Source: CAZCEC01 sp964497615
GTDB taxonomy: Bacteria; Chloroflexota; Anaerolineae; Anaerolineales; UBA6663
Length of the DNA: 8,850 nt
NCBI GenBank assembly: GCA_964497615.1
Contig: CAZCEC010000125.1
Span: 1 to 8,850 of the forward strand
Direction: 5' to 3'
Of this stretch, positions 1-6,144 are shown in pieces. The position numbers were made by a program, and so were the translations under genes. Position 1 is the stretch's first letter. Each line of letters begins with the position of its first letter. Under the pieces are notes generated by a model that ran no database searches, was not told the DNA's origin, and saw nothing but the letters and a program-made list of their open reading frames with translations.

Positions 1-160
1 AGGGATTGGGCTCCCCCTTCCCTGGTCAGCGAAGAGGACCAGAGATTGGGCTCCCGCTTCCCTGATCGGCGAAGGGGCCCAGGGATTGGGCTCCCCCTTC
101 CCTGGTCAGCGAAGAGGACCAGAGATTGGGCTCCCCCTTCCCTTGTAGGGAAGGGGGCAG
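1..160. repeat. Tandem 40-bp repeat, four copies, 80-bp higher-order period
   Basis: Four head-to-tail units lie at 1-40, 41-80, 81-120 and 121-160. Units 1 and 3 are identical over all 40 bases. Unit 2 differs from them at a few positions, and units 2 and 4 share an 'agag' start where units 1 and 3 have 'aggg', so the array looks like a duplicated 80-bp dimer. Each unit carries the core ggctccc(c/g)cttccct. In units 1-3 a 'gcgaag' block follows, and only the last unit keeps a perfect inverted repeat. The array touches the left window edge, so its true copy number is unknown. I see no credible reading frame in it. It lies just downstream of the minus-strand protease gene. Confidence 0.9.
133..157 (-). 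terminator. Perfect 10-bp hairpin behind the htrA-like gene
   Basis: Positions 133-142 (cccccttccc) are the exact reverse complement of 148-157, with a 5-base loop at 143-147. In the minus-strand transcript the hairpin begins 18 bases after the stop codon of the protease gene. The stem is very GC-rich, but no run of U follows it. It could therefore be a weak or Rho-assisted terminator, a 3' end stabiliser, or only the last unit of the repeat array. Confidence 0.5.
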
Positions 161-175
161 GGGGGATAGGTCAGC

Positions 176-1303
176 CTACGACCTCGGCCGCTCCCCCAGC
201 GTCGCGCTCAGCGTCACCGTCTCGTTGCCGCGCGTCACCGTCAAGGTCACCGTTTCCCCCGCCGTGTGCGTCCACAGCGTGTTCACGAAGTTCGCACTCT
301 CGTTCAGCGCCACCCCGTCAATCGCCGTGATGATGTCTTCCGCCCGCAGCCCCGCGGCCTGCGCCGGGCTGCCATCCGACACCGACTGCACATACGCCCC
401 CCACTCAGCCGGCAGGTCATACTGCGCCGCCAGCGCCGGTGTCACGCTCGTCCACTCGATCCCCAGGTACGGCCGCGCCACATACCCCTGCGCGATCAAC
501 TGGTCCGCCGCCGCGCTCACGATGTTCGACGCCACCGCGAAGCCCAGCCCCTCCGCCTGATCCGACGTAAAGCCGCCCGTCCCGCGAATCACCAGCGTAT
601 TGATCCCCACTACCTGCCCGGCCAGGTTCACCAGCGGCCCGCCCGAGTTTCCGTGGTTGATGGCCGCATCTGTCTGGATCAGGCCCTCCATCTGATAGTT
701 GGCGCTCGTGTCCAGCGACCGCCCTGTTGCGCTCACCACCCCCACCGTCACCGTGTTCCGAAAGTCGCCCAGCGGCGACCCGATCGCGATCACTGTCTCG
801 CCCGGGTTCAGCGCGTCCGAGTTGCCGAACGCTGCATATGCTGGCACCGCGCCCTCCACCTTGATTACCGCCACATCCACGAACGGGTCGGTCCCCACCA
901 GCGTCGCTTCCGCCGTGCTCCCATCCTGGTAGATGACTTCCAGGCTCTGGTGCCCTTCTACCACATGGTCATTGGTCACGATGTACCCGTCCGCCGAGAC
1001 AATCACCCCCGACCCTGACCCTTGCGCCCCGCGGCCCACGTAGTTCACCACGGTCACCACCGCCGGGCTCACCTTCGCCACTGCGTCCTCCACTGCCGTG
1101 TGGATGTCCACGTTCAGCGTCGTGCCGCTCCCATCCGCGCTTTGGTCAACTGGCACCGGCTCCGCCGTGGGCGCTGGCGCCGCTTGCAGGCTTTCGCGCG
1201 CCGCCACGTACACCGCCGCGCCGCCCGCCACCGCCCCCGTCAACCCCGCGCCCCCCAGCGCCGCTACCGCCAAACACGTCAGCAAAACCCGTCTCATCGT
1301 CAT
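176..1303 (-). CDS. htrA: HtrA/Deg-family serine protease with one PDZ domain, membrane-anchored or secreted
   Basis: This is a trypsin-like HtrA-family protease, which in bacteria degrades or senses misfolded proteins outside the cytoplasmic membrane. With the start used here it is 375 aa. A basic N-terminus (MTMRRV) leads into a hydrophobic, Gly/Ala-rich segment at about 6-34, a signal peptide or uncleaved anchor, and then a Pro/Ala-rich linker. The catalytic triad is complete: His113 in TNDHVV, Asp143 in DPFVDVAVI and Ser220 in GNSGGPL. A single C-terminal PDZ domain spans about 276-371 (YLGIEW to the end). Length and layout fit the one-PDZ DegS/HtrA-like group. The start at 1303 was chosen because GGAGG (minus strand, 1317-1313) lies 9 bases upstream and the signal segment then begins cleanly. 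An in-frame ATG at 1354 would add 17 residues. The gene is divergent from the CoA-transferase-like gene. Substrates cannot be told from the sequence. Confidence 0.93.
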   Translation of the reverse strand: MTMRRVLLTCLAVAALGGAGLTGAVAGGAAVYVAARESLQAAPAPTAEPVPVDQSADGSGTTLNVDIHTAVEDAVAKVSPAVVTVVNYVGRGAQGSGSGVIVSADGYIVTNDHVVEGHQSLEVIYQDGSTAEATLVGTDPFVDVAVIKVEGAVPAYAAFGNSDALNPGETVIAIGSPLGDFRNTVTVGVVSATGRSLDTSANYQMEGLIQTDAAINHGNSGGPLVNLAGQVVGINTLVIRGTGGFTSDQAEGLGFAVASNIVSAAADQLIAQGYVARPYLGIEWTSVTPALAAQYDLPAEWGAYVQSVSDGSPAQAAGLRAEDIITAIDGVALNESANFVNTLWTHTAGETVTLTVTRGNETVTLSATLGERPRS

Positions 1304-1312
1304 TTGTACCGG

Positions 1313-1317
1313 CCTCC
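1313..1317 (-). promoter_or_regulatory. Ribosome-binding site deciding the htrA-like start
   Basis: The minus strand reads GGAGG here, 9 bases before the ATG at 1303-1301 and 15 before the next ATG at 1297. The longer alternative start at 1354 has only a G-run (ggggga) ahead of it. This favours 1303. Confidence 0.6.
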
Positions 1318-1410
1318 AGCCTTCTCGCCTGTATCGACTGCTTCTAGCCTGCATTCTCGTCCCCCAACCTTAAACCTAACTAAGCCGCCGATGGGCCTTT
1401 GATTAAGATG

Positions 1411-1416
1411 TAGAAT
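1411..1416 (+). promoter_or_regulatory. Candidate -10 element for a leaderless transcript of the CoA-transferase-like gene
   Basis: TAGAAT matches the sigma-70 -10 consensus at five of six positions and lies in the only AT-rich patch of the divergent spacer. It ends 7 bases before the ATG at 1424, so transcription would begin at or next to the start codon. No clear -35 box is seen 16-18 bases upstream, and no Shine-Dalgarno sequence precedes the ATG. Both facts fit a leaderless mRNA but do not prove it. Confidence 0.35.
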
Positions 1417-1423
1417 ACCGCCC

Positions 1424-2245
1424 ATGCCAGACTTCACCGTTGACGAGTTGATGTCCGTCTGCATCGCCCGCCAGATCACCGATGGCGAGATGGTGGCCCA
1501 GGGCATCGCCACCCCCCTCGTCGCCGCCGGCTACCTGCTGGCCAAGCTCACCCACGCCCCCAACCTCCTGTTCGCCTCCGCCATCGGCCAGGGTGTCTGC
1601 CGCGACTGGGCCCCGCTCGGCCTGGCCCGTATCGAGACCCTCTGGCTCGACAAAGCCATCGCCTCCGGTGGCTTCGCCCAAATCGTCACCGAGATCCTCC
1701 CCCGCCTCCGCCCTCTGGAATTCTTCCGCCCCGCCCAGGTCGATGCGGCCGGCAACTTCAACAATTTCGCTCTCGGCCGCGACTACCACCGCCCCCGTCT
1801 CCGCCTCCCTGGCGCTGGCGGCATCCCCGATGTCACCACCTATGAAGACCGGGTCAGCCTGTATGTCCCCCGCCACTCCCGCGTCACCTTCGTGCCCAAA
1901 GTGGACCTAGTCTCCGGCCTCGGCCACGTCCCGCACCGCCTCCACGGCGCCGGCCCCATCTACCTCGTCAGTGACCTGGGCCAGTTCGACTTTGCCGGCG
2001 GCCGCCTGCGCCTCACTTCCCTCCACCCCGGCGTCACCCTCCAGCACATCCAGTCCAAGACCGGCTTCGAACTTGCCGTCGCCCCGGACTGCGCCGAAAC
2101 ACCCCCGCCCACCCCCGAAGACCTGCGCCTCCTGCGCGATGTGATCGACCCGCTCGGCGTGCGCCGCCTTGAGCTTTTGGGCGGCTCCGCCCGGCGCGAC
2201 CTCCTGCGCGACATCCTCCTCCGCGAGGCCGCGAGCGCGCCTTGA
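1424..2245 (+). CDS. CoA-transferase beta-subunit family protein (GctB/IpdB-like), catalytic Glu apparently absent
   Basis: This 273-aa protein resembles the beta subunits of glutaconate-type class I CoA-transferases and the related mycobacterial IpdB over its whole length. Recognisable blocks are ARQITDGEMVAQGIATPLVAA (15-35), RPAQVDAAGNFNN (102-114), RLPGAGGIPDVTTY (127-140, the Gly-rich CoA-site loop) and VSDLGQFDF (182-190). From memory of Acidaminococcus GctB, its catalytic Glu sits in a VESG motif. The matching stretch here is FASA (50-53), which puts Ala51 at that position. IpdAB also lacks the transferase Glu and works as a ring-opening hydrolase on a steroid-derived CoA thioester, so transferase activity should not be assumed. 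These proteins normally work with an alpha subunit encoded next door. None is in this window: the neighbours are a divergent protease and a zinc-ribbon protein. The ATG has no Shine-Dalgarno sequence. The assignment to the family is firm; substrate and reaction are not. Confidence 0.85.
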   Translation: MPDFTVDELMSVCIARQITDGEMVAQGIATPLVAAGYLLAKLTHAPNLLFASAIGQGVCRDWAPLGLARIETLWLDKAIASGGFAQIVTEILPRLRPLEFFRPAQVDAAGNFNNFALGRDYHRPRLRLPGAGGIPDVTTYEDRVSLYVPRHSRVTFVPKVDLVSGLGHVPHRLHGAGPIYLVSDLGQFDFAGGRLRLTSLHPGVTLQHIQSKTGFELAVAPDCAETPPPTPEDLRLLRDVIDPLGVRRLELLGGSARRDLLRDILLREAASAP

Positions 2246-2949
2246 TCACCGAACTCACCTGCGCCAACTGCGGCGCGCCCATTGATCCAGCCTCCATCCG
2301 CGGCGACCGCGCCGTGTGCGGCTATTGCGGCATCGCCTTCCGCGTGCCCGTTTCCTACACTCCCGAGCCCGACCTGGGCGACCTGCTCCTCGGCGCCGAC
2401 TTCCGCGATCCCGCCATCCCCGGCTGGATCATCTCCATCCCTGACAATCTTGAATTCCGCCCTGGCTCCCCCGCCGAGGCCTGGGTCAATCTGCCCGCCT
2501 CCGACCTCATCCACGCCGTCATCCGCACCCCCGGCCCATTCGACGACTTCGATGTCGGCGTCAACGTTCGCTTCATCTCAGGCGTGCTCGATCAGGTCAG
2601 CGCCGGCCTCGAAGTCCGCTCCTGGGACCCCGGCGACTACGCCATCCGCATCTCCGCCCAGGGCACCTTCAACATTGGCTGGCACGACAAAAACGCCTGG
2701 GGCGATCACCTCGTCCCCTGGTCCAACCATCCGGCCCTCCGCGCCAATTGGGGCGACCTCAACCGCCTCCGCGTCGTCATGCGCGGCGACGGTCTGCGCG
2801 TCTACTTCAATGGCGTCCTGGCCGCCGCCCTGCGCGATGACCGCTTCTCCATGGGCCGCATCCGCGTCATCCTCGCCCCCGGCAAGGGCGGCGATGCCGT
2901 CGTCGCCTTCTCCGACGTCCAAATCCGCGCTGCCCCTCGCCAGCCCTAA
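2242..2949 (+). CDS. Zinc-ribbon plus LamG-like beta-sandwich protein, function unknown
   Basis: This 235-aa protein has two parts. The N-terminus holds a four-cysteine zinc ribbon, CANC (Cys7, Cys10) and CGYC (Cys26, Cys29), of the short rubredoxin-like type found at the ends of many cytoplasmic bacterial proteins. Residues about 48-230 look like a concanavalin/LamG-type beta-sandwich of the sort found in DUF1080-like proteins: alternating hydrophobic strands, then the typical strand pair NRLRVVMRGDGLRVYFNG (174-191) and a final strand AFSDVQI (222-228). No signal peptide or membrane segment is visible, so it is probably cytoplasmic. The start is TTG at 2242, whose last two bases form part of the preceding TGA stop (TTGA, 4-base overlap). 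This indicates translational coupling to the CoA-transferase-like gene and likely a shared operon. There is no other plausible start before the first Cys pair. What the sandwich binds is unknown, and I do not recognise a named family. Confidence 0.78.
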   Translation: MITELTCANCGAPIDPASIRGDRAVCGYCGIAFRVPVSYTPEPDLGDLLLGADFRDPAIPGWIISIPDNLEFRPGSPAEAWVNLPASDLIHAVIRTPGPFDDFDVGVNVRFISGVLDQVSAGLEVRSWDPGDYAIRISAQGTFNIGWHDKNAWGDHLVPWSNHPALRANWGDLNRLRVVMRGDGLRVYFNGVLAAALRDDRFSMGRIRVILAPGKGGDAVVAFSDVQIRAAPRQP

Positions 2950-2956
2950 AGCACCC

Positions 2957-3151
2957 ACTGACTGGGCGCATGTACGGTAGCGCGGCTGGTCTGCGAAGCG
3001 CCCCTTGGTTGTCGCCGCGGCGGCGGCTGCCTGTGCCACCGAACTGACCTGGCGCACGCACCGTAGCGCGGGCGGCTGCGAAGCGTCCCCCGCGACTGTG
3101 AATGGCCGCCCACCGTCGTAGCGCGGGTGGCTGCGAAGCGCCCCCCGCGAC
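2957..3151 (+). repeat. Three head-to-tail copies of a GC-rich palindromic (REP-like) element
   Basis: A core of gtagcgcgg, 4-5 variable bases, then ctgcgaagcg and a C-run occurs three times, starting at 2977, 3063 and 3118. The second and third copies (3062-3096 and 3117-3151) match at 33 of 35 bases, and their ends are partly complementary (CGCGGG with CCCGCG), so each can fold. The first copy is more degenerate after the core. Copies one and two also share an upstream arm, actgac-tgg-cgca, at 2957 and 3043, so the original unit was longer. There is no transposase, no direct flanking duplication that I can see, and no credible reading frame. Confidence 0.7.
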
Positions 3152-3235
3152 GGCGGCCGACTTTGCCGCCGAACCTGGCTGCACCTGCCCGGCGCACTTC
3201 GTCTGGGAAATTGATCGATCCGGCAAACGTTCTAA

Positions 3236-3289
3236 GCCCGGTTGACCGGGCGTGGATCACCTGTCCCCCGCAGCGAAGCGGAGTGGGGA
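3236..3289. repeat. Two hairpins in the non-coding spacer
   Basis: GCCCGG at 3236-3241 pairs with CCGGGC at 3246-3251 around a TTGA loop. A second, imperfect hairpin at 3264-3289 has an inner CCGC/GCGG stem (3268-3271 and 3278-3281) enclosed by TCCC and GGGA arms. Its loop repeats the 'gcgaagcg' core of the element at 2957-3151, so it may be a diverged relative. The whole stretch 2950-3415 shows no gene that I can support. The remaining sequence contains only short inverted repeats such as GGTTGA/TCAACC at 3331-3350. Confidence 0.45.
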
Positions 3290-3415
3290 TAGCCCGGAGG
3301 CTTCAGCGGGCGGCGCTTGGCATGTCGGACGGTTGATTGTGCCCTCAACCTTCTTCCAGCGGCCGTATGCGCCAACCAGTCGCCCACCAAAACTGGACCT
3401 GCTTTGCCAGAAAAG

Positions 3416-3444
3416 TTGACGGCCCACCCGGCGCGGCATATACT
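3416..3444 (+). promoter_or_regulatory. Sigma-70-type promoter of the fadD-like gene
   Basis: TTGACG at 3416-3421 and TATACT at 3439-3444 are separated by exactly 17 bases, which is close to consensus and stands out in this GC-rich DNA. Transcription would begin near 3451, leaving a leader of about 64 bases. An inverted repeat, CCAGT at 3376-3380 and ACTGG at 3392-3396, lies about 20 bases upstream of the -35 box and could be an operator, but its length is not beyond chance. Confidence 0.75.
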
Positions 3445-3503
3445 CTGGGCAATCTTCACCCACATCGCCTTCCCATTCGCGCCGTCTCGCTGTTCTTCAA
3501 CTC

Positions 3504-3509
3504 GGAGGA
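3504..3509 (+). promoter_or_regulatory. Ribosome-binding site of the fadD-like gene
   Basis: GGAGGA lies 5 bases before the ATG at 3515, the strongest Shine-Dalgarno sequence in the window. It fixes the start codon, and together with the promoter suggests that this gene is well expressed. Confidence 0.85.
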
Positions 3510-3514
3510 ACTAA

Positions 3515-5224
3515 ATGGAATCCAAGCCCTGGCTCCCCCACTACGACGATGGCGTGGCTGCCTCCCTCGCGCCCTATCCCGCCAAGCCCCTGCATGCCTT
3601 CCTCGAGGAGACGGCCGCCAAGTATCCTGACCGCCCCTGCACCATCTTCAAAGGCCGCATCATCACCTATCGCGAGATGAACGACCTCTCCGACCGCATG
3701 GCCGCTGCCCTGGCCGCCCAGGGCGTCAAGCCCGGCGAGCGCGTCGGCATCTTTATCCCCAACACACCCCAGTTCGTCATCGCCTTCTACGGCATCCTCA
3801 AGGCTGGCGGCGTCGTCGTTGCCACCAACCCCCTCTACTCGCCCCGCGAGATCACCCACCAGCTCCAGGACTCCGGCGTCGAGCGCATGCTCGTCATGAG
3901 CAACTTCTACCAGCGCATCAAAGATGCTCAGCCCGGCACCCAACTTAAGACCCTCATCGTCACCCGGATCAAGGAACAGTTGCCGCCCATCCTCGGCCTG
4001 CTCTTCGGCCTCCTGCGCGAGAAGAAAGAAGGCCACCACGTCGAGCTCGCCGCCGGGGATGTATGGATGCAGGACCTCCTGGCTCGCCACACCGCCGCTC
4101 AGCGCCCCGCCGTGACCGTTCAGCCCGACGACGTTGCCCTGCTCCAATACTCGGGCGGCACCACCGGCCTGTCCAAGGGCGCCGTCGTCACCCACGCCTG
4201 CCTCGTCGCCAACACCCTCCAGATTCGCTCCTGGCTGCCTGGCATGCGCGAGGGTCAGGAAGTCACTCTCATGGCCATCCCCCTGTTCCATGCCTACGGC
4301 ATGATCGCCGGCATGGCCTTTGCCGTCTCCTGCGGCGCCGCCCTCGTCATGGTGCCCAACCCGCGCGATCTCCATGACCTGCTGGAGAACATCAACAAAT
4401 ATCGCCCCACACTCTTCCCCGGCGTGCCCACGCTCTACAACGCCATCAACAACCACCCGGACGTCAAAGCCGGCAAATACAACCTCAGTTCCATCCGCGC
4501 CTGCATCTCTGGCTCCGCGCCCTTGCTCTTGGAGACCAAGAACACCTTTGAGAAATTGACCGGCGGCAAGTTGTTTGAGGGCTACGGGCTGTCCGAAGCG
4601 CCCACCGCCACCCACTGCAACCCCTTTCAGGGCAAGAACAAGGAGGGTTCCATCGGCATGCCCCTCCCCGATGTCGAGTGCAAGATCCTGTCGCTTGAGG
4701 ACGGCGTCACCCCCCTCGGCGTCAACGAAATCGGCGAATTGGTCCTGCGCGGCCCGCAGGTCTTCAAGGGCTATTGGAACATGCCCGCCGAAACCAACAG
4801 CACCCTTCAGGCCGACGCGGCCGGCGGCGCGCCCTGGCTCTTCACCGGCGACATCGTGCGCATGGACGAGGATGGCTACTTCTACATCGTGGATCGCAAG
4901 AAGGAACTGATCAAGGCTGGCGGCTTCCAGGTCTGGCCCCGCGAAGTCGAAGAAGTCCTGGCCGCCCACCCCAAGGTCCTCGAAGTCGGCGTGGCCGGCA
5001 TCCCCGACGCCTACCGCGGCGAGACCGTCAAAGCCTGGCTGGTTGTCCGCCCTGGCGAGACCCTCACCGAGGCCGAAGTCAAAGATTGGTGCAGCGACAA
5101 GCTCGCTAAATTCAAGGTGCCCACCCAAATCGAGTTCCGGTCCGAGTTGCCCAAGACCACCGTCGGCAAGATCCTCCGCCGCGAACTCGTCCGGGAGCAC
5201 AAGGAAAAAGTCGCCGCCAAATAG
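3515..5224 (+). CDS. fadD: Long-chain fatty-acid--CoA ligase (FadD/LcfA-like)
   Basis: This is a 569-aa adenylate-forming enzyme of the acyl-CoA synthetase class. It activates a fatty acid with ATP to an acyl-adenylate and transfers it to CoA, feeding beta-oxidation or lipid synthesis. The diagnostic motifs are present in order: P-loop QYSGGTTGLSKG (211-222), FHAYG (258-262), GYGLSEAP (356-363), TGDI (444-447), hinge DRKKELIKAGGFQVWP (460-475) and the C-terminal PKTTVGKILRREL (546-558) with catalytic Lys552. Length and layout match the bacterial FadD/LcfA group, including a hydrophobic patch (PPILGLLFGLL, 157-167) that may help membrane association. The P-loop reads GLSKG where many FadD proteins have GVAKG. 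It has its own promoter and ribosome-binding site, so it is probably not part of the upstream operon. Chain-length preference cannot be read from the sequence, and medium-chain substrates are possible. Confidence 0.95.
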   Translation: MESKPWLPHYDDGVAASLAPYPAKPLHAFLEETAAKYPDRPCTIFKGRIITYREMNDLSDRMAAALAAQGVKPGERVGIFIPNTPQFVIAFYGILKAGGVVVATNPLYSPREITHQLQDSGVERMLVMSNFYQRIKDAQPGTQLKTLIVTRIKEQLPPILGLLFGLLREKKEGHHVELAAGDVWMQDLLARHTAAQRPAVTVQPDDVALLQYSGGTTGLSKGAVVTHACLVANTLQIRSWLPGMREGQEVTLMAIPLFHAYGMIAGMAFAVSCGAALVMVPNPRDLHDLLENINKYRPTLFPGVPTLYNAINNHPDVKAGKYNLSSIRACISGSAPLLLETKNTFEKLTGGKLFEGYGLSEAPTATHCNPFQGKNKEGSIGMPLPDVECKILSLEDGVTPLGVNEIGELVLRGPQVFKGYWNMPAETNSTLQADAAGGAPWLFTGDIVRMDEDGYFYIVDRKKELIKAGGFQVWPREVEEVLAAHPKVLEVGVAGIPDAYRGETVKAWLVVRPGETLTEAEVKDWCSDKLAKFKVPTQIEFRSELPKTTVGKILRRELVREHKEKVAAK

Positions 5225-5230
5225 CGCTTC

Positions 5231-5254
5231 CGCTGCGCCGCTCAGCGCATCAGC
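5231..5254 (+). terminator. Possible hairpin terminator after the fadD-like gene
   Basis: CGCTG at 5231-5235 can pair with CAGCG at 5243-5247, or TGCGC at 5234-5238 with GCGCA at 5245-5249. A second CAGCG follows at 5251-5255. A C/T-rich stretch comes after it, but no U-run. The hairpin is only 6 bases behind the stop, so a 3'-end function is plausible but weak. The rest of the spacer up to 5340 is GC-rich with several short inverted repeats. Confidence 0.3.
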
Positions 5255-5357
5255 GTCCCTCCCGCCACGCCCCGCGACGGGCTCCCGGCCCATGCGCCCG
5301 CCGGGTGCCTGGGCGCCGGTTGCCTAAAGCTCTGTGTCAACTGTCCTCGGCCTTCTT

Positions 5358-5391
5358 TCATCCTTCATCCTTCTGCCTTCATCCTTCGCCT
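5358..5391 (+). repeat. Heptanucleotide tandem repeat (TCATCCT)n upstream of the HAD gene
   Basis: Heptads in register are tcatcct (5358-5364), tcatcct (5365-5371), tctgcct (5372-5378), tcatcct (5379-5385) and a decayed tcgccta ending at 5392. The tract runs into the start codon of the next gene and replaces any Shine-Dalgarno sequence. Seven-base period arrays like this resemble the short tandemly repeated sequences known from cyanobacteria and other large genomes. Copy number may vary between strains. Confidence 0.7.
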
Positions 5392-6093
5392 ATGCCCCTC
5401 CCCGCCGCCCTCTTCGACATTGACGGTACCCTCACCACCACCAACGTGTGGAAGGGCATCATGGTGTATTTCGGCCGGCGCCGCGAGCGCCAACTGACCC
5501 ACCTCGCCTTCGTGGCCCTCCACTACCCCCTCGTCCTGCTGCGCCCCATCGGCCTCCTCCGCGAAGCCGTCTTCCGCCGCCTGTGGAGCGCCCATCTGCC
5601 CTGGTACTTCCGTGGCTACGACGCCGCCCAGATGCGCGCCCTCGCCGAGTGGGTCGCCCGCGACTTCGTCCGCCACGTCGAGCGCGACGACATGCGCGCC
5701 CTGCTCGATGACACGCTCATGCGCGGCCACGTCGTCGCTCTCGTCTCCGGCGCGCCCCAGGAAATTGTGGAGGCCGTGGCCGCCATGTGGCACGTGCCCC
5801 ACGCCATCGGCTCCCCGGCCCAGAAGGTGGACGGCCGCTACACCGGGCGCCTGGCCGGTCCGCCCTGCATTGACGAGCACAAGGCCCACTACGTCCGCCA
5901 GCACTTTGCCCAGCAGCGCGTGGACGTGGACTACTCCGCCAGCTATGCCTACGCCGACTCCTATTCCGATCTGGGGCTGTTCGCCCTCGTCGGCCGGCCT
6001 GTCGCCGTCTACCCCGACAAAAAACTCGCCGCCCACGCCGCCGCCCACGGCTGGGAAGTCATCGGCGCTCCCGCCGCCCCGCCGCCTAGCTGA
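5392..6093 (+). CDS. HAD-IB family phosphatase-like hydrolase (SerB-like fold)
   Basis: This 233-aa protein belongs to the haloacid dehalogenase superfamily, subfamily IB, which contains phosphoserine phosphatase and many uncharacterised phosphomonoesterases. All four motifs are intact: motif I FDIDGTLT with nucleophile Asp9 and acid Asp11, motif II LVSGAP with Ser119, motif III DEHK with Lys164, and motif IV ADSYSD with Asp189 and Asp193. The helical cap lies between motifs I and II (about 16-110) and contains hydrophobic stretches such as LTHLAFVALHYPLVLL (35-50), as in the HAD-IB proteins of unknown function that may act on lipid or sugar phosphates. The start at 5392 was chosen because motif I then begins 8 residues in, as usual. 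An in-frame ATG at 5305 would add a low-complexity, repeat-encoded N-terminus. No Shine-Dalgarno sequence is present. It may depend on read-through from the fadD-like gene, 167 bases upstream. The substrate is unknown. Confidence 0.88.
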   Translation: MPLPAALFDIDGTLTTTNVWKGIMVYFGRRRERQLTHLAFVALHYPLVLLRPIGLLREAVFRRLWSAHLPWYFRGYDAAQMRALAEWVARDFVRHVERDDMRALLDDTLMRGHVVALVSGAPQEIVEAVAAMWHVPHAIGSPAQKVDGRYTGRLAGPPCIDEHKAHYVRQHFAQQRVDVDYSASYAYADSYSDLGLFALVGRPVAVYPDKKLAAHAAAHGWEVIGAPAAPPPS

Positions 6094-6101
6094 CCGCTTC
6101 C

Positions 6102-6124
6102 GGCTGCTTGCTTCCCTTGCAGCC
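6102..6124. terminator. Hairpin just after the HAD gene
   Basis: GGCTGC at 6102-6107 is complementary to GCAGCC at 6119-6124, with an 11-base pyrimidine-rich loop. It starts 8 bases after the stop codon. No U-run follows, so on its own it would be a poor intrinsic terminator. Confidence 0.3.
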
Positions 6125-6144
6125 CCGCCGCCTTCAGCGATGAC

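Noticed and set aside
1..160. Possible CRISPR array
   Set aside because: The 40-bp units are directly adjacent with no unique spacers, and no cas gene is near.
46..330. ORFs reading through the 40-bp repeat array
   Set aside because: They are repetitive translations that change frame with each 40-base unit (40 is not a multiple of 3) and overlap the end of the protease gene.
1355..1423. Minus-strand promoter for the htrA-like gene (TTAATC, 17 bases, TTAGTT)
   Set aside because: The spacing fits, but the -10 box matches consensus at too few positions to support.
3232..3465. Minus-strand ORFs in the spacer upstream of fadD, tested as a gene or transposase remnant
   Set aside because: They are short, overlap in several frames, are built from the GC-rich hairpins and cross the fadD promoter. 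No recognisable domain.
3497..5293. A 598-codon open frame on the minus strand, antisense to the whole fadD-like gene
   Set aside because: The translation is repetitive in Gly, Ala, Asp and Glu with no domain. It mirrors the C-rich third codon positions of the real gene, whose motifs are complete. This is a known by-product of high GC.
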